NCBI GenBank assembly: GCA_965197825.1 | Contig: CBDANW010000002.1 | Coordinates: forward strand, 310,001 to 374,000 | Source of the DNA: CBDANW01 sp965197825 | Lineage (GTDB): Bacteria; Acidobacteriota; Vicinamibacteria; Marinacidobacterales; DATDRI01 | Length of the DNA: 64,000 nucleotides | Direction: 5' to 3' | Part shown: piece after piece, positions 46,265 to 55,057 of the stretch | Layout: each line of letters opens with the position of its first letter | Numbering within the stretch: the first letter of the stretch is position 1 | Made by a program: the position numbers and the translations under genes | Notes under the pieces: model-generated | What the model was told of the DNA's origin: nothing | Database searches by the model: none | The model's input: the letters and a program-made list of their open reading frames with translations, nothing else

Positions 46265-48640
46265 TTAATCTCGTTCCCAAGTTCCGTATTCGTTCAGAGC
46301 ACTCCACTCGTTACCACGCCGGGAACGTCCCTTGAGATTGGGAGAGAAAGGAACCGTCGAAACGGCTTTGCTGAAACTGTGCGCCGTGGGGTTTCGTGGG
46401 TCGCTTCCATCGAGGGTGTAGTAGACTTTTTCCGCTCCTGCTGGGCGCCGGATGGTGACGCTGTCAGAAGCTCGCTCGAACACCGGCGGGTCAAGCGTGG
46501 GGTAGTAATCATGGTCTCGTAGCGCTCGAATGAACCTTTCGACGTTGCCGTCCATCAAATCTAGAACATAGTCCCGCGCCTGCTTCCAATGCACATCCCG
46601 CGTGAAGGGACGATTCTCCCTTCCAGGGTTCGCGTCGCCCCAACGGGCTGACTCACAAAGCATCGCCGGCTCCACATAATCCGCTAGCCTTCGGAAATTG
46701 GTTTTATTTACATGGTCCGCGAGGGGACCGCCATTGTAGCAGGCACGATAGACGCGATCTGCAAACTCCAGCCGGAACTCTGGGCTGTCCGCCAAAGCCA
46801 TCCATAGTTGGTGTAGCGCGGACGTCCCGCCCGACACGAAACTTGGCGGAACCCAAGCCCCCCACGCATGCCCGTATCTTTCGTCGTAGAGCCCGTAGCT
46901 CATCTCCGCATCCCAGCAGAAATACAGTCCGGCGCCGGGAGGGTGAATCCGAATCCCTCCGTACCAATTTCCTTGTCCCCAATCTCCCGTACCGGAAAAC
47001 CAATTGACCAGGATGTAGTCGCTGAACAGGGCCGTATTCAGTAGGGTTTTCATCTCCCGGTACTTTGCGGGTTCCGAGAGGTCATGGTTACGCGCATAAC
47101 GGTGCATGGCAGCCCATCTGTCGATTATGCCTAAACGGTCGATATTGATACCCACCCAGTCTTCAGCCGAGTCGCCACCATAGTACGAAGCGAGAAAACG
47201 CCGATCCGGACGCTCCACCGCGTTGTATACGCCCCAGTAAATCCCGTTCAGATAGAGATGCACAAAAATGCCGCGCGCGGCGTTACCGCTCAAGGAAAGC
47301 TGCGAGTCCCGAACATGTTGGTCGCGGACATAGACTGCCTGATCGCTGATCTCGCCTCTCGACCAGTTTTCTTGCCCTCCCCCCCGCAGAACGAGGGTGT
47401 TGAATTCTTTCACGGCAGATTCGGCATGCTGCACGGCGCTCTCGAAAAAAGGGTATCTCAGCATTCCCGGACCGAAGTCTTTGCTGAAGACCAGGCGAAA
47501 CGAGCGCTTTTCCTTGGGAAGCGCCGAACTGTGCATTCTAATTCCGCAATCAACCTGGAAGCCCTCGAAGTCGGAAAACTTGCTTGGATAGAGGAGCTCA
47601 ACAGAGGCGGGACGGGTCAGTGGACCCTTTCCAAAGTAGAACCCTTGGCTCTCATTAAAGAGATGGTTCACGTCCATGACGATGGAGAGGGTGGGAATCG
47701 ATGTCAGTCCGTCCACGAACTCCCGCTTGTTGCTCGTATTCACAACTTCGGGATCGATCTCGAGGTCTGCATACGGAGCCATGTCGAAGGAGCGAAACGG
47801 GGCCGGATCATCGAATGGTAGAGTTGCCTGCTTCTTCACCGTAGTCGGAAAGATATAGGTATGGGTGTCAACGTTCGTGCTCGTCGCACCAGTTTTGTAC
47901 GCCATGACTCGAAGGACGGTCGTTTTGCCCACAAGAACCTTGTTGCCAACGATTCCATGACTCACGCTCGGCTTACTGCCGTCGGTGGTATAGACGATCG
48001 TTGCGTCGGGAGTGGCGGTGGTGAGGATCACTTCGAAAGGGGTCTCATAGAAGCCGCGGTCGTGGCTGAATTTCGTATCGCCTACTGAGTGCGTCCGGCC
48101 GGGTCGGCGATGCCAATCATTGAAGAGCTCGACCGATTGCCCCAACCTGGCGTTCGCAGGCACGCTCGCAAGAACCGGATCGCCCCAAACCGGAACCAGT
48201 GACTGCCGATGCACCACGCCCGAGGCGTCCAGCACAGGCCGCGCCGTGAAGATCAGCGAGACCGCTCTCCCCTCCCACGGAGTGAGATCAATCATGCGGT
48301 CGTTCCAACGATTCCCCTCCTGTGCAGCAAGGATCTCCCGGAACGCACGCCTCCGCTTGCTATCGACTTCGATCTCGATCAGGAACTCTGTCGCAAGCAG
48401 ACCGGCACTGGGTGTGCCTAATACGGCCATCGAGAACTGGAGCACGGCGTTCTGCGGAACCTTTAGCGGGGACACCCACCGCGATCCGTCCAACGCTGTT
48501 CGGGATTCTCCTTCCAACTCCACTTCCCTGGAAGGCTGAGAAGGAGCAAGAAGGGAAACAGAGCGAGCTCTCGATGAGTCGCTGCAAGCTCCAGATGCTA
48601 GCAGCATCAGGACAAGCGTGCCGATTCGTCTCCCCATCAT
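46265..48640 (-). CDS. CotH kinase family lipoprotein
   Basis: 791 residues from MMGRRIGTLVLMLLASGACS (lipobox ASGAC). Order: accessory domain (~35-180; RWNDRMIDLTPWEG), chitobiase-type Fn3-like domain (IVYTTDGSKPSVSHG), CotH kinase domain (~320-640: CGIRMHSSALPKEKRSFRLV, FNTLVLRGGG, YWGVYNAVERPDRRF, LFSDYILVNWFSGTGDWGQG and LYFCWDAEMSYG), then a second chitobiase-type domain (KVYYTLDGSDPRNP) ending WSALNEYGTWERD. A surface protein-phosphorylating role is inferred from the family. An in-frame ATG at 48673 lies in IS6-like end sequence. A truncated paralogue is at 26715-27697. Confidence 0.85.
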   Translation of the reverse strand: MMGRRIGTLVLMLLASGACSDSSRARSVSLLAPSQPSREVELEGESRTALDGSRWVSPLKVPQNAVLQFSMAVLGTPSAGLLATEFLIEIEVDSKRRRAFREILAAQEGNRWNDRMIDLTPWEGRAVSLIFTARPVLDASGVVHRQSLVPVWGDPVLASVPANARLGQSVELFNDWHRRPGRTHSVGDTKFSHDRGFYETPFEVILTTATPDATIVYTTDGSKPSVSHGIVGNKVLVGKTTVLRVMAYKTGATSTNVDTHTYIFPTTVKKQATLPFDDPAPFRSFDMAPYADLEIDPEVVNTSNKREFVDGLTSIPTLSIVMDVNHLFNESQGFYFGKGPLTRPASVELLYPSKFSDFEGFQVDCGIRMHSSALPKEKRSFRLVFSKDFGPGMLRYPFFESAVQHAESAVKEFNTLVLRGGGQENWSRGEISDQAVYVRDQHVRDSQLSLSGNAARGIFVHLYLNGIYWGVYNAVERPDRRFLASYYGGDSAEDWVGINIDRLGIIDRWAAMHRYARNHDLSEPAKYREMKTLLNTALFSDYILVNWFSGTGDWGQGNWYGGIRIHPPGAGLYFCWDAEMSYGLYDERYGHAWGAWVPPSFVSGGTSALHQLWMALADSPEFRLEFADRVYRACYNGGPLADHVNKTNFRRLADYVEPAMLCESARWGDANPGRENRPFTRDVHWKQARDYVLDLMDGNVERFIRALRDHDYYPTLDPPVFERASDSVTIRRPAGAEKVYYTLDGSDPRNPTAHSFSKAVSTVPFSPNLKGRSRRGNEWSALNEYGTWERD

Positions 48641-48747
48641 AACGTTGCGAGGGCCAGCTGGTGCCGTCGGCAAAGACTAACCTATCCACATAAATTGTAC
48701 TACTTTTAAGTTAGAGATTGGGGCATGGTGACGAACCGCTCTACGGC

Positions 48748-49555
48748 GGGTATTGTCAAATTGAGCTGGTGACTGACAGAATGGTCCAATGAAGACCGAT
48801 GCGCCAAGCTACCACGGCTATCGATTTCCACCGGAAATCATCAGCCACGCCGTCTGGCTCTACCACCGATTCTGCGTGAGCTTTCGAAACGTCGAAGAGT
48901 TGCTCGCTCAGCGAGGCATCACGGTTTCTTACGAAGCGGTCCGACTGTGGTGCATTAAGTTCGGGCCGGAATACGCTCGGCGACTGAAGCGTCGGCAGGG
49001 TCGTCTCGGTGACACATGGCACCTGGACGAGGTCTTCATAAAGATACAAGGTGAACGCCAATACCTCTGGCGCGCGGTAGACCAAGATGGTGATGTAATC
49101 GATATCCTCGTCCAGCCTCGCCGTGATCAGAAAGCCGCCAAACGATTCTTCCGCAAGCTGTTGAAGGGGCAAGGCCGTCCGCCCTGGCAGCTGGTCACCG
49201 ACAAACTGAGAAGCTACAGCGCCGCTCACCGCGAGGTCATGCCGTCCGTCGTCCACGACACTGACCAGTACAGAAACAACCTAGCCGAAGTCTCGCACGA
49301 ACCGACGCGACAACGGGAACGACAGATGCGGAAGTTTAAAGCTCCTGGGCAGGCGCAACGATTCTTGACCGTGCATGGACTCGTGCAAAATCTCTTTCGC
49401 GTCGGACGGCATTTGTTGCAAGCGCATCATCATCGGGAGCTACGAGACCGCGCTTTCATCGTCTGGCAGGAGGTAACCTGTGCCGTCCGATGAGAGCAAA
49501 GGAAGTCAGCTCGACGCGATAGGTTCGCTCGCTCAACGTCAACTTGACAATACCC
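48748..49555 (+). mobile_element. IS6-family element, complete
   Basis: Inverted ends GGGTATTGTCAA (48748) and, from the right, GGGTATTGTCAAGTTGAC (to 49555). No matching target duplication, as is common after IS6 cointegrate formation. Interrupts a small minus-strand gene on its right. Confidence 0.88.
48789..49493 (+). CDS. IS6-family transposase
   Basis: 234 residues, intact: N-terminal helix-turn-helix (CVSFRNVEELLAQRGITVSY), then DDE core TWHLDEVFIKI (D), LVTDKLRSYSAAH (D) and NNLAEVSHEPTRQRERQMRK (E position in AEVSHEPTR), typical length. A roughly two-thirds relic of the same IS is at 42589-43095. Confidence 0.92.
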   Translation: MKTDAPSYHGYRFPPEIISHAVWLYHRFCVSFRNVEELLAQRGITVSYEAVRLWCIKFGPEYARRLKRRQGRLGDTWHLDEVFIKIQGERQYLWRAVDQDGDVIDILVQPRRDQKAAKRFFRKLLKGQGRPPWQLVTDKLRSYSAAHREVMPSVVHDTDQYRNNLAEVSHEPTRQRERQMRKFKAPGQAQRFLTVHGLVQNLFRVGRHLLQAHHHRELRDRAFIVWQEVTCAVR

Positions 49556-49653
49556 CTTGGATCGATGTGCAGCTCATGGTCAGATCGGCGGGCGGGTGTC
49601 GCGCCCAGCTTCGCGGTGCGGCGCTTGGTGGCTCGGCTCTTGGATTTTCTCAT
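49556..49653 (-). pseudogene. Small basic protein, N-terminal fragment
   Basis: ATG at 49653 preceded by GGAGGGG at good spacing; reads MRKSKSRATKRRTAKLGATP and ARRSDHELHIDPRG before entering the IS6 end at 49555. Rich in Arg/Lys at the N-terminus. Family unknown. Confidence 0.4.
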
Positions 49654-49976
49654 CGGTCCCCTCCATTTGTGTATCGGTGTTTGCTAACGCATGCTCAAAT
49701 TGAGGATCGCAGAAAAGGGGCGCCCAAAAAATGTACATGTTTGACCCTGGGCGCTGACGCGGCCATCTCGAACGGGACGGTGCCGCGAGGAGCCGGCTAA
49801 CGCGTCGTCCGCGGTCGGCCGCAGGGCCGAACAAGGAGACCGAGCATCAGGCATGCCGGACGGGTGCCGACACACTGGCGCGGTTGGTGAAATACATGGC
49901 TTGTTTGCTACGACCGCCGTGACCAACACGGCCGATTAAGAGGGGTCTGGTCATGGCAGAAGTCCAAGTATTTTCG
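49654..49976. other. No gene recognised (323 bp)
   Basis: Sequence between the small minus-strand start and the primase pseudogene. It contains no convincing coding frame, repeat or RNA gene. Confidence 0.4.
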
Positions 49977-50426
49977 CTACGCCGGACGCAAACCGATCCC
50001 TTCGTAGGTCGGGATGCGATGCTCACCCTCGCGGCGCCTGGTTTTCCTGACCGTCGGGATCGCCGCGTGCAGATCGCGCCCTAAGAGAACTTTGGTGCCG
50101 GGGGCGCGGTTCTCGATTTAGCACCAACTTTTCCAGGCGCTCCATAATCGGTCCACTTCGACCTGATAGTCTCGCCCCACGACGCACCTCTCTCGCACGA
50201 AGGCCGTGACCGGCGATGACAGGTCTTCGAGCTCCTGGGTCGCCGCCTTGCCCGACTCCGGCTCAACGAAGTGGCCGCGCTGATTAAGCCGGTCGAGACC
50301 TTCGAGCGCCCAATTGAAGATGGCCGGCGCCTCGGTGAGCAGCTCTTCTGTCAGTTTAGGATTCTCCCTATTGTAGAATGACTTCGTAAGAACGAATACG
50401 ACGAACCGCGACGCCAACGCTCCAGA
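49977..50426 (-). pseudogene. Phage/plasmid P4-type primase-helicase, C-terminal part with a premature stop
   Basis: Reads ASRFVVFVLTKSFYNRENPK, APAIFNWALEGLDRLNQRGH, QELEDLSSPVTAFVRERCVV and LWSAWKSWC, the conserved end of P4-family (D5-like) primases. A TAA follows, but the same frame continues IENRAPGTKVLLGRDLHAAI and PTVRKTRRREGEHRIPTYEG to a stop at 49977, exactly the expected family tail. One nonsense mutation and loss of the 5' part make it a relic of a prophage, plasmid or satellite. Confidence 0.75.
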
Positions 50427-50546
50427 CCTAACCGGTCTACGTGCTAGAGTTTGAACCAGAATTCCGAAGACACAGTTCTCTCATCGTCAGGGCCGAGCCG
50501 AAGTGAAGAATCGCAGATGTCTCAATCTCGAATGTCCGTTGCGGGG
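50427..50546 (+). repeat. IS1-like element 5' end fragment
   Basis: Matches the inverted left end of the IS1-like element at about 55745-55864, including the first ~13 transposase codons (KNRRCLNLECP versus KSRRCLNPACP). Confidence 0.75.
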
Positions 50547-50939
50547 CAAAGTTCGGTTGTGACCCGCAAGAAGGAAGATCGGCCAGAAGCAGCCGAACAT
50601 AGCAGGTCTAAAACGCGCAATCAACGACGGATCGAGTTTTTGCGGAGCACAGCGGCGTCTGGCATACTAAACATCATTTGCGCTCCACGACGGCTCACGC
50701 TCGACGAAAAAGGTGAGCTGCTTACGGAGAAAGAGATTCTCGGCGTCGAGGGCACCCTGCGAACGGACAAGATTCCGAGCGAACGCGAGGACGTTGACGA
50801 AAGCGGGCACAATATTCGAGAGCAGACACAAGAGCGAACCTTTCCACGTTCACGATGACGTCGGATCACGTCATCCGTTCGCCGCGAAACGGCCAATCCT
50901 GGCAGGTCTAAACTGCGGAATCAACGACGGATCGAGTTT
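50547..50939 (+). other. Unassigned region with a ~48-bp direct duplication
   Basis: GCAGGTCTAAA then CGGATCGAGTTTTTGCGGAG occurs at about 50611-50659 and again at 50902-50950. The 290 bp between have a weak plus-strand frame (LTLDEKGELLTEKEILGVEG) I cannot assign. Confidence 0.4.
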
Positions 50940-51075
50940 TTGCGGAGCACAGGCATCACGGGATTTTCTCACGGGCGTATTGGAACATCGTCGCGCAATG
51001 GCTAGCGCACCTGAAGCCGCCGACATCGATTCTGAGCTTCTCAAGCGGTTGTGGGCCTTGGGTTATGTGAAATGA
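50940..51075 (+). pseudogene. Sulfatase-like protein, C-terminal fragment
   Basis: Frame ending ADIDSELLKRLWALGYVK, the characteristic C-terminus of this sulfatase-like family (compare ELLERLRALGYIDQ at 44937). Only about 35 codons survive. Its TGA overlaps the following ATG as ATGA, so it was translationally coupled to the glycosidase. Confidence 0.65.
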
Positions 51076-52781
51076 GTGCTCGACGTTTAGCGCACGCTTT
51101 GCTCAATGTTTGGGCCGCGCTGGCGTTTGGGTTCGCCGCCGCTTGCGGGCCACCGGAGCCCTCGTCAGAGTCGCGTGGGAATGCCTCCGTTTCTCGGTAC
51201 GAAACGGCGCACAACGCGCTCAATCGTCTCCAGGAACGCTTCATTCCTGTCTTGGAAGCAAATCGAAAGAGCTTTCGAGGTCGAAGCGGTGACGTCACTG
51301 GATTCGGCGCGGGCGCTCGCTACCCCCAAATCTGGCTTCGCGACAGCGCGACGCTATTGCCCGTGACCCGCTTTTTCTACGAGCGCGAGCATTTGACGAG
51401 CTGGATCGAGGAGCATCTTGCGCATCAGAAGCGTTCTGGCGCGCTCTACGATTGGATCGCTTCGGGAGCCATCGAGCATTTTCCCCACGCGCCTCAGGTC
51501 GAGGAGGTCTATCGCGACGGCGAGCACGTACTGAGCGCCGACAAGAACACGACCGAAGCAGACCAGGAGGCGAGCGCGGTTGTCGCCACCGCCATGGTAT
51601 TCGATATTATCGGAGAAGAGTCTTGGCTCACCCAACACATTGAAGGTGTTGCCCTCATCGACCGGCTCGACCTCGCGCTGCAATATGTCATATCGCATCG
51701 ATTCGATCCAGACTTGGGGCTCGTCGTCAATGCGTTGACGGCGGATTGGGGAGACGTGAGCCCGACCTATGGCGACCAGCGCGCCGTCTACATTGATGAT
51801 GCGACGCCGCGCGTCGCTGGAATTTATACGAACGCGCTCGTCTTTCATGCGGCGCGCGAGCTGGCACGGCTCCACCTTCATCTCGGCGACGTTGCGCGAG
51901 CTGAATACTGGCAAGAGCGTGCGGCTTCGATCCGTAACGCGGCGAATGTGTTCCTCTGGAGTGACGCGACCGCATTTTTTCGCGTCCACGTCCCACTACT
52001 GGGAGCTCCGCCAAGCGATTTCGACGACTCCGACCTGTTCGCCATGGGAGGGAATGGTCTTGCTGCTCTTTATGGCCTCGCGACGGACGAGCAAGCCTGG
52101 CAGATCTTTGCCTCTGCTGAAGCGCGTCGCAACCAGTATGGATTCACGACGATCGCGGCGACTCTTCTGCCTGCTTATCCCACGGGTTTTTTTAAACATC
52201 CTATTTTACGCGAGGCGGGAAGCTATCAAAACGGCGGCCAGTGGGATTGGTTTGCGGGACGATTCGTGGTGGCGGAGTTTCAGCGGGGTCACGCGGTTGC
52301 GGCGCACAAACACCTCCTTCAACTCGTGCGCAGGATCCTGAGCCACGATGGCCTCTCAGAATGGTATACGCGCGAGGACGAGCCCCGGGGGAGCGCACAC
52401 TATGCCGGTAACGCCGGCGCGTTGGCCTCCGCGATATTCGAAGGTCTCTTCGGGATCGAGCTTCGTGCCGACTCGGTTCAGTTGCGAGTGCGGCTTCTCG
52501 ATGAGCCAGGCGAAGTGGATGTGTCCGAGCCGGCTTCGGGCCGACGGGTGTTCTATCGGTACGAGCCCGGGGACGAGAAGCTCGAGCTTTGGTTCGAGAC
52601 GAACGTTCCCGTAGATAGCCTAGGCGTCGCACTACCCGAAGGCAAGGCTGCGGACGAAATCTCGCTTGACGGAGGCGCGGTGTCCTTCGAGCTCGAGACG
52701 ATAGGCGAAGACCATTACGCGGTCTTCGCACCCGATAGCGTTTCCGGGCACGCGATCATTCGGCTGGGTATGTCAAATTAA
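51072..52781 (+). CDS. Six-hairpin (alpha/alpha)6 glycoside hydrolase lipoprotein
   Basis: 569 residues from the ATGA-coupled ATG; signal peptide with lipobox AAAC. The body shows the repeated-helix glycosidase pattern: YPQIWLRDSATLLPVTRFFY, TTEADQEASAVVATAMVFDI, DWGDVSPTYGDQRAVYIDDA, IYTNALVFHAARELARLHLH, SYQNGGQWDWFAGRFVVAEF and AHYAGNAGALASAIFEGLFG; acidic residues suitable for catalysis lie in WLRDS and GGQWDW-like positions. A C-terminal beta domain follows (~470-569). Closest by feel to GH15/GH63/GH78-type clans; family and substrate are not assigned. Likely acts on a surface or imported glycan. Confidence 0.7.
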   Translation: MSARRLAHALLNVWAALAFGFAAACGPPEPSSESRGNASVSRYETAHNALNRLQERFIPVLEANRKSFRGRSGDVTGFGAGARYPQIWLRDSATLLPVTRFFYEREHLTSWIEEHLAHQKRSGALYDWIASGAIEHFPHAPQVEEVYRDGEHVLSADKNTTEADQEASAVVATAMVFDIIGEESWLTQHIEGVALIDRLDLALQYVISHRFDPDLGLVVNALTADWGDVSPTYGDQRAVYIDDATPRVAGIYTNALVFHAARELARLHLHLGDVARAEYWQERAASIRNAANVFLWSDATAFFRVHVPLLGAPPSDFDDSDLFAMGGNGLAALYGLATDEQAWQIFASAEARRNQYGFTTIAATLLPAYPTGFFKHPILREAGSYQNGGQWDWFAGRFVVAEFQRGHAVAAHKHLLQLVRRILSHDGLSEWYTREDEPRGSAHYAGNAGALASAIFEGLFGIELRADSVQLRVRLLDEPGEVDVSEPASGRRVFYRYEPGDEKLELWFETNVPVDSLGVALPEGKAADEISLDGGAVSFELETIGEDHYAVFAPDSVSGHAIIRLGMSN

Positions 52782-52862
52782 GCAGAATCGGGCTGACCGA
52801 CCCCCAACATGCCATGTTCACGACAGGACTCGAACCCATCATCTTGGGAGTCAGTCAGCCGA

Positions 52863-52882
52863 GTTTCTATCAACTTGACAAT
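52863..52882 (+). repeat. IS6 terminal-repeat remnant
   Basis: ATCAACTTGACAATACCCTT equals the IS6 right tip at 49538-49556, without other IS6 sequence. Confidence 0.5.
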
Positions 52883-53571
52883 ACCCTTCGATAGCACCGT
52901 GGTTCGGCTTCCGTGTCTCTTCGGCCCGGGATTGAAGAAGAACGTCATCTACGACTTCCTTCACCACAATCGGCTCGGGGCTATCTGCGCCGAGAAGCGT
53001 GTTTCAGTTCTATCCCGTCGTTCGTCTATGGAACGACCCGTCATTTCCACGTCAGCGAACCACGGCTCGGACCGGTAGGACAAGAACCACAAAATAATCG
53101 TCGTCGCAAAGAAGATGTCTCGAAAGGTGAGCCGTCGCGTGGTCAGACCGGCCTGCATAGCGGGAGTTCGGATCTCACGTCCGAACTTCAGAGCTCCGTG
53201 CGGTCGGACGAAGTTGTAATAGCAACGGAGCAACTCCAGGTGCTCATCAAGCCTCTCCGTCGAGCGAGCGTGGGAAAGCGTTCGTCTCGAAAGGTATGCC
53301 GAGCTTTGCCGGATGGTCAGATTCAACCGCTCGATGAACGACGTGTTCAATGTCGAGAAGTCCTCGGAGTTATTGAGCGCGTCTTCGAATCGCCACGCGG
53401 CTCCGTGCAGTGCTCTGCGTTCGACCTTGATGATACGACCGTTCCTGCGCGTCTTGAGGACCTGGCCGTAGAGACACGCTGGCCCGAAGAAGCGACGGAT
53501 GCCCTCCGTGTCAACATCCCTGAGACACTCCGCCCCTTGAAATTAGTGTCGAGGGCAGAGGAGGGTCATGG

Positions 53572-54036
53572 ATGAATTTATTGACTGAGAAAGAGAACTC
53601 GGCGGGGTCGGAAGGAGCCAGTAGGGCGAGTGGAGATCACGCCGGCCGCGAGGCGATGGTAGCGGATCCCGAAGTGAGTGAACGTCCGAAGCGTCGACGC
53701 TTCACAGCGGAGTACAAGCTGCGGATCGTTCGCGAAGCTGATGCCTGCAAGGGTGACGGGGATATTGTCGCGCTTCTGCGTCGAGAGGGTTTGTACTCCT
53801 CACAGCTTTCGGCGTGGCGCCGCCAACGAGACGGGATCGCCAAGGCAGGCCTGGCATTGAGGAAACGGGGGCGGAAGGCAAAGGCAGAGGACCCGAAGCT
53901 CAAGGAACTCGAGCGTGAGAATGCGCGCCTGAAGCGTCGTCTCGCTCGGGTGGAAACGATGCTCGAGATCCAAAAAAAAGCCTCCGCGCTTCTGGGGATC
54001 CCCCTGAATCCCCTAGAGAGCGACGAGAACGATTGA
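53572..54036 (+). CDS. IS3-family OrfA (HTH protein)
   Basis: 154 residues: RRRFTAEYKLRIVREADACK, a helix-turn-helix (YSSQLSAWRRQRDGIAKAGL) and a Leu/Lys-rich coiled coil (LKELERENARLKRRLARVET) ending LESDEND. Intact. Overlaps the orfB start by a few bases, as in IS3 elements. Confidence 0.85.
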   Translation: MNLLTEKENSAGSEGASRASGDHAGREAMVADPEVSERPKRRRFTAEYKLRIVREADACKGDGDIVALLRREGLYSSQLSAWRRQRDGIAKAGLALRKRGRKAKAEDPKLKELERENARLKRRLARVETMLEIQKKASALLGIPLNPLESDEND

Positions 54037-55057
54037 TGGCGGCGGCCGAGGAGCTGGCGGGACGGATTGGACAGACCGCGGAAGCCTGCGAGGCGCTGGG
54101 GGTAGCCCGTTCCACGCTGTATCGCAGGCGACAGCCGAGCGTGTCCAAGCCGAAGCGTTGTCCTCGGCCCCACCGAGCGCTCGACGAGACAGAGCGAGCG
54201 CAGGTGCTCGGTGCATTGCACTCGGAGCGGTTCGTCGACAAGGCACCCGCCCAAGTGTGGGCGACGCTTCTGGACGAGGGAAGTTACTGCTGCTCGGTCC
54301 GTACCATGTATCGGATTCTGGAGGAGCACGGGGAGGTCCGAGAACGCCGGAACCAACTGCGCCGTCCGCACTACCGCAAACCTGGTTGGCCGAAGCGCCC
54401 AACCAGGTTTGGTCTTGGGACATCACGAAGCTTCGTGGCCCCGTCAAGTGGACCTACTACTACCTGTACGTCATCCTCGACATCTTCTCCCGCTACGTGA
54501 CGGGCTGGATGCTGGCTCACCGCGAAAGTGCCGAGCTCGCACGCCGCCTCATCGCCGAGAGCTGTCGCAAGCAGGACATTGAACCGGGTGAGCTCACCCT
54601 CCACGCGGATCGCGGCAGCTCGATGCAAAGCAAGCCCGTAGCCTTGCTCCTAGCCGACCTCGGCGTGACCAAGACTCACTCGCGACCTCATGTCTCGAAC
54701 GACAATCCCTACTCCGAGTCTCAATTCAAGACGCTGAAGTATTGCCCTCAGTTCCCGCAGCGGTTCGGTTCCATCGAGGATGCTCGCCTGTTCTGCCGTA
54801 ACTTCTTCGGCTACTACAACCACGAACACCGACACTCGGGAATCGGTCTCATGACTCCAGCCGTCGTTCATCATGGGCGCGCGGAAAAACTCACCACGGC
54901 TCGACGCCAGACCCTCGTCCAAGCTCAGCGGGCTCACCCCGAACGATTCGTTCGCGGAACCCCTCAACCTCCCGTTTTGCCTCCTCAGGCCTGGATCAAC
55001 CCTCCGCCGGAAAAAACAACGCACCAGGAGGCTGAAACAGCGACTTGCTCGGGGTAG
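54033..55057 (+). pseudogene. IS3-family OrfB, frameshifted at a perfect palindrome
   Basis: First part (AAEELAGRIGQTAEACEALG; SVRTMYRILEEHGEVRERRN) runs in one frame to about 54385; the catalytic core continues in another: APNQVWSWDITKLRGPVKWT (D), LTLHADRGSSMQSKPVALLL (D) and NPYSESQFKTLKYCPQFPQR (E). The break coincides with a perfect 13-bp inverted repeat CAAACCTGGTTGG/CCAACCAGGTTTG at 54377-54411. Inactive. Confidence 0.85.
54377..54411. repeat. Perfect 13-bp palindrome at the orfB frameshift
   Basis: Arms CAAACCTGGTTGG and CCAACCAGGTTTG around a 9-base loop CCGAAGCGC. Family proteins have K-P-E-L-L-A here, implying 4 missing bases in the left arm. Confidence 0.7.

Noticed and set aside
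48741..49563. Target duplication for the IS6 element
   Set aside because: Flanks TCTACGGC and TTGGATCG do not match; IS6 often loses duplications through cointegrates.
49953..50084. 43-codon plus-strand frame with a good AGAGGGG before its ATG
   Set aside because: The other strand reads as the continuing tail of the P4-type primase, which explains the composition better.
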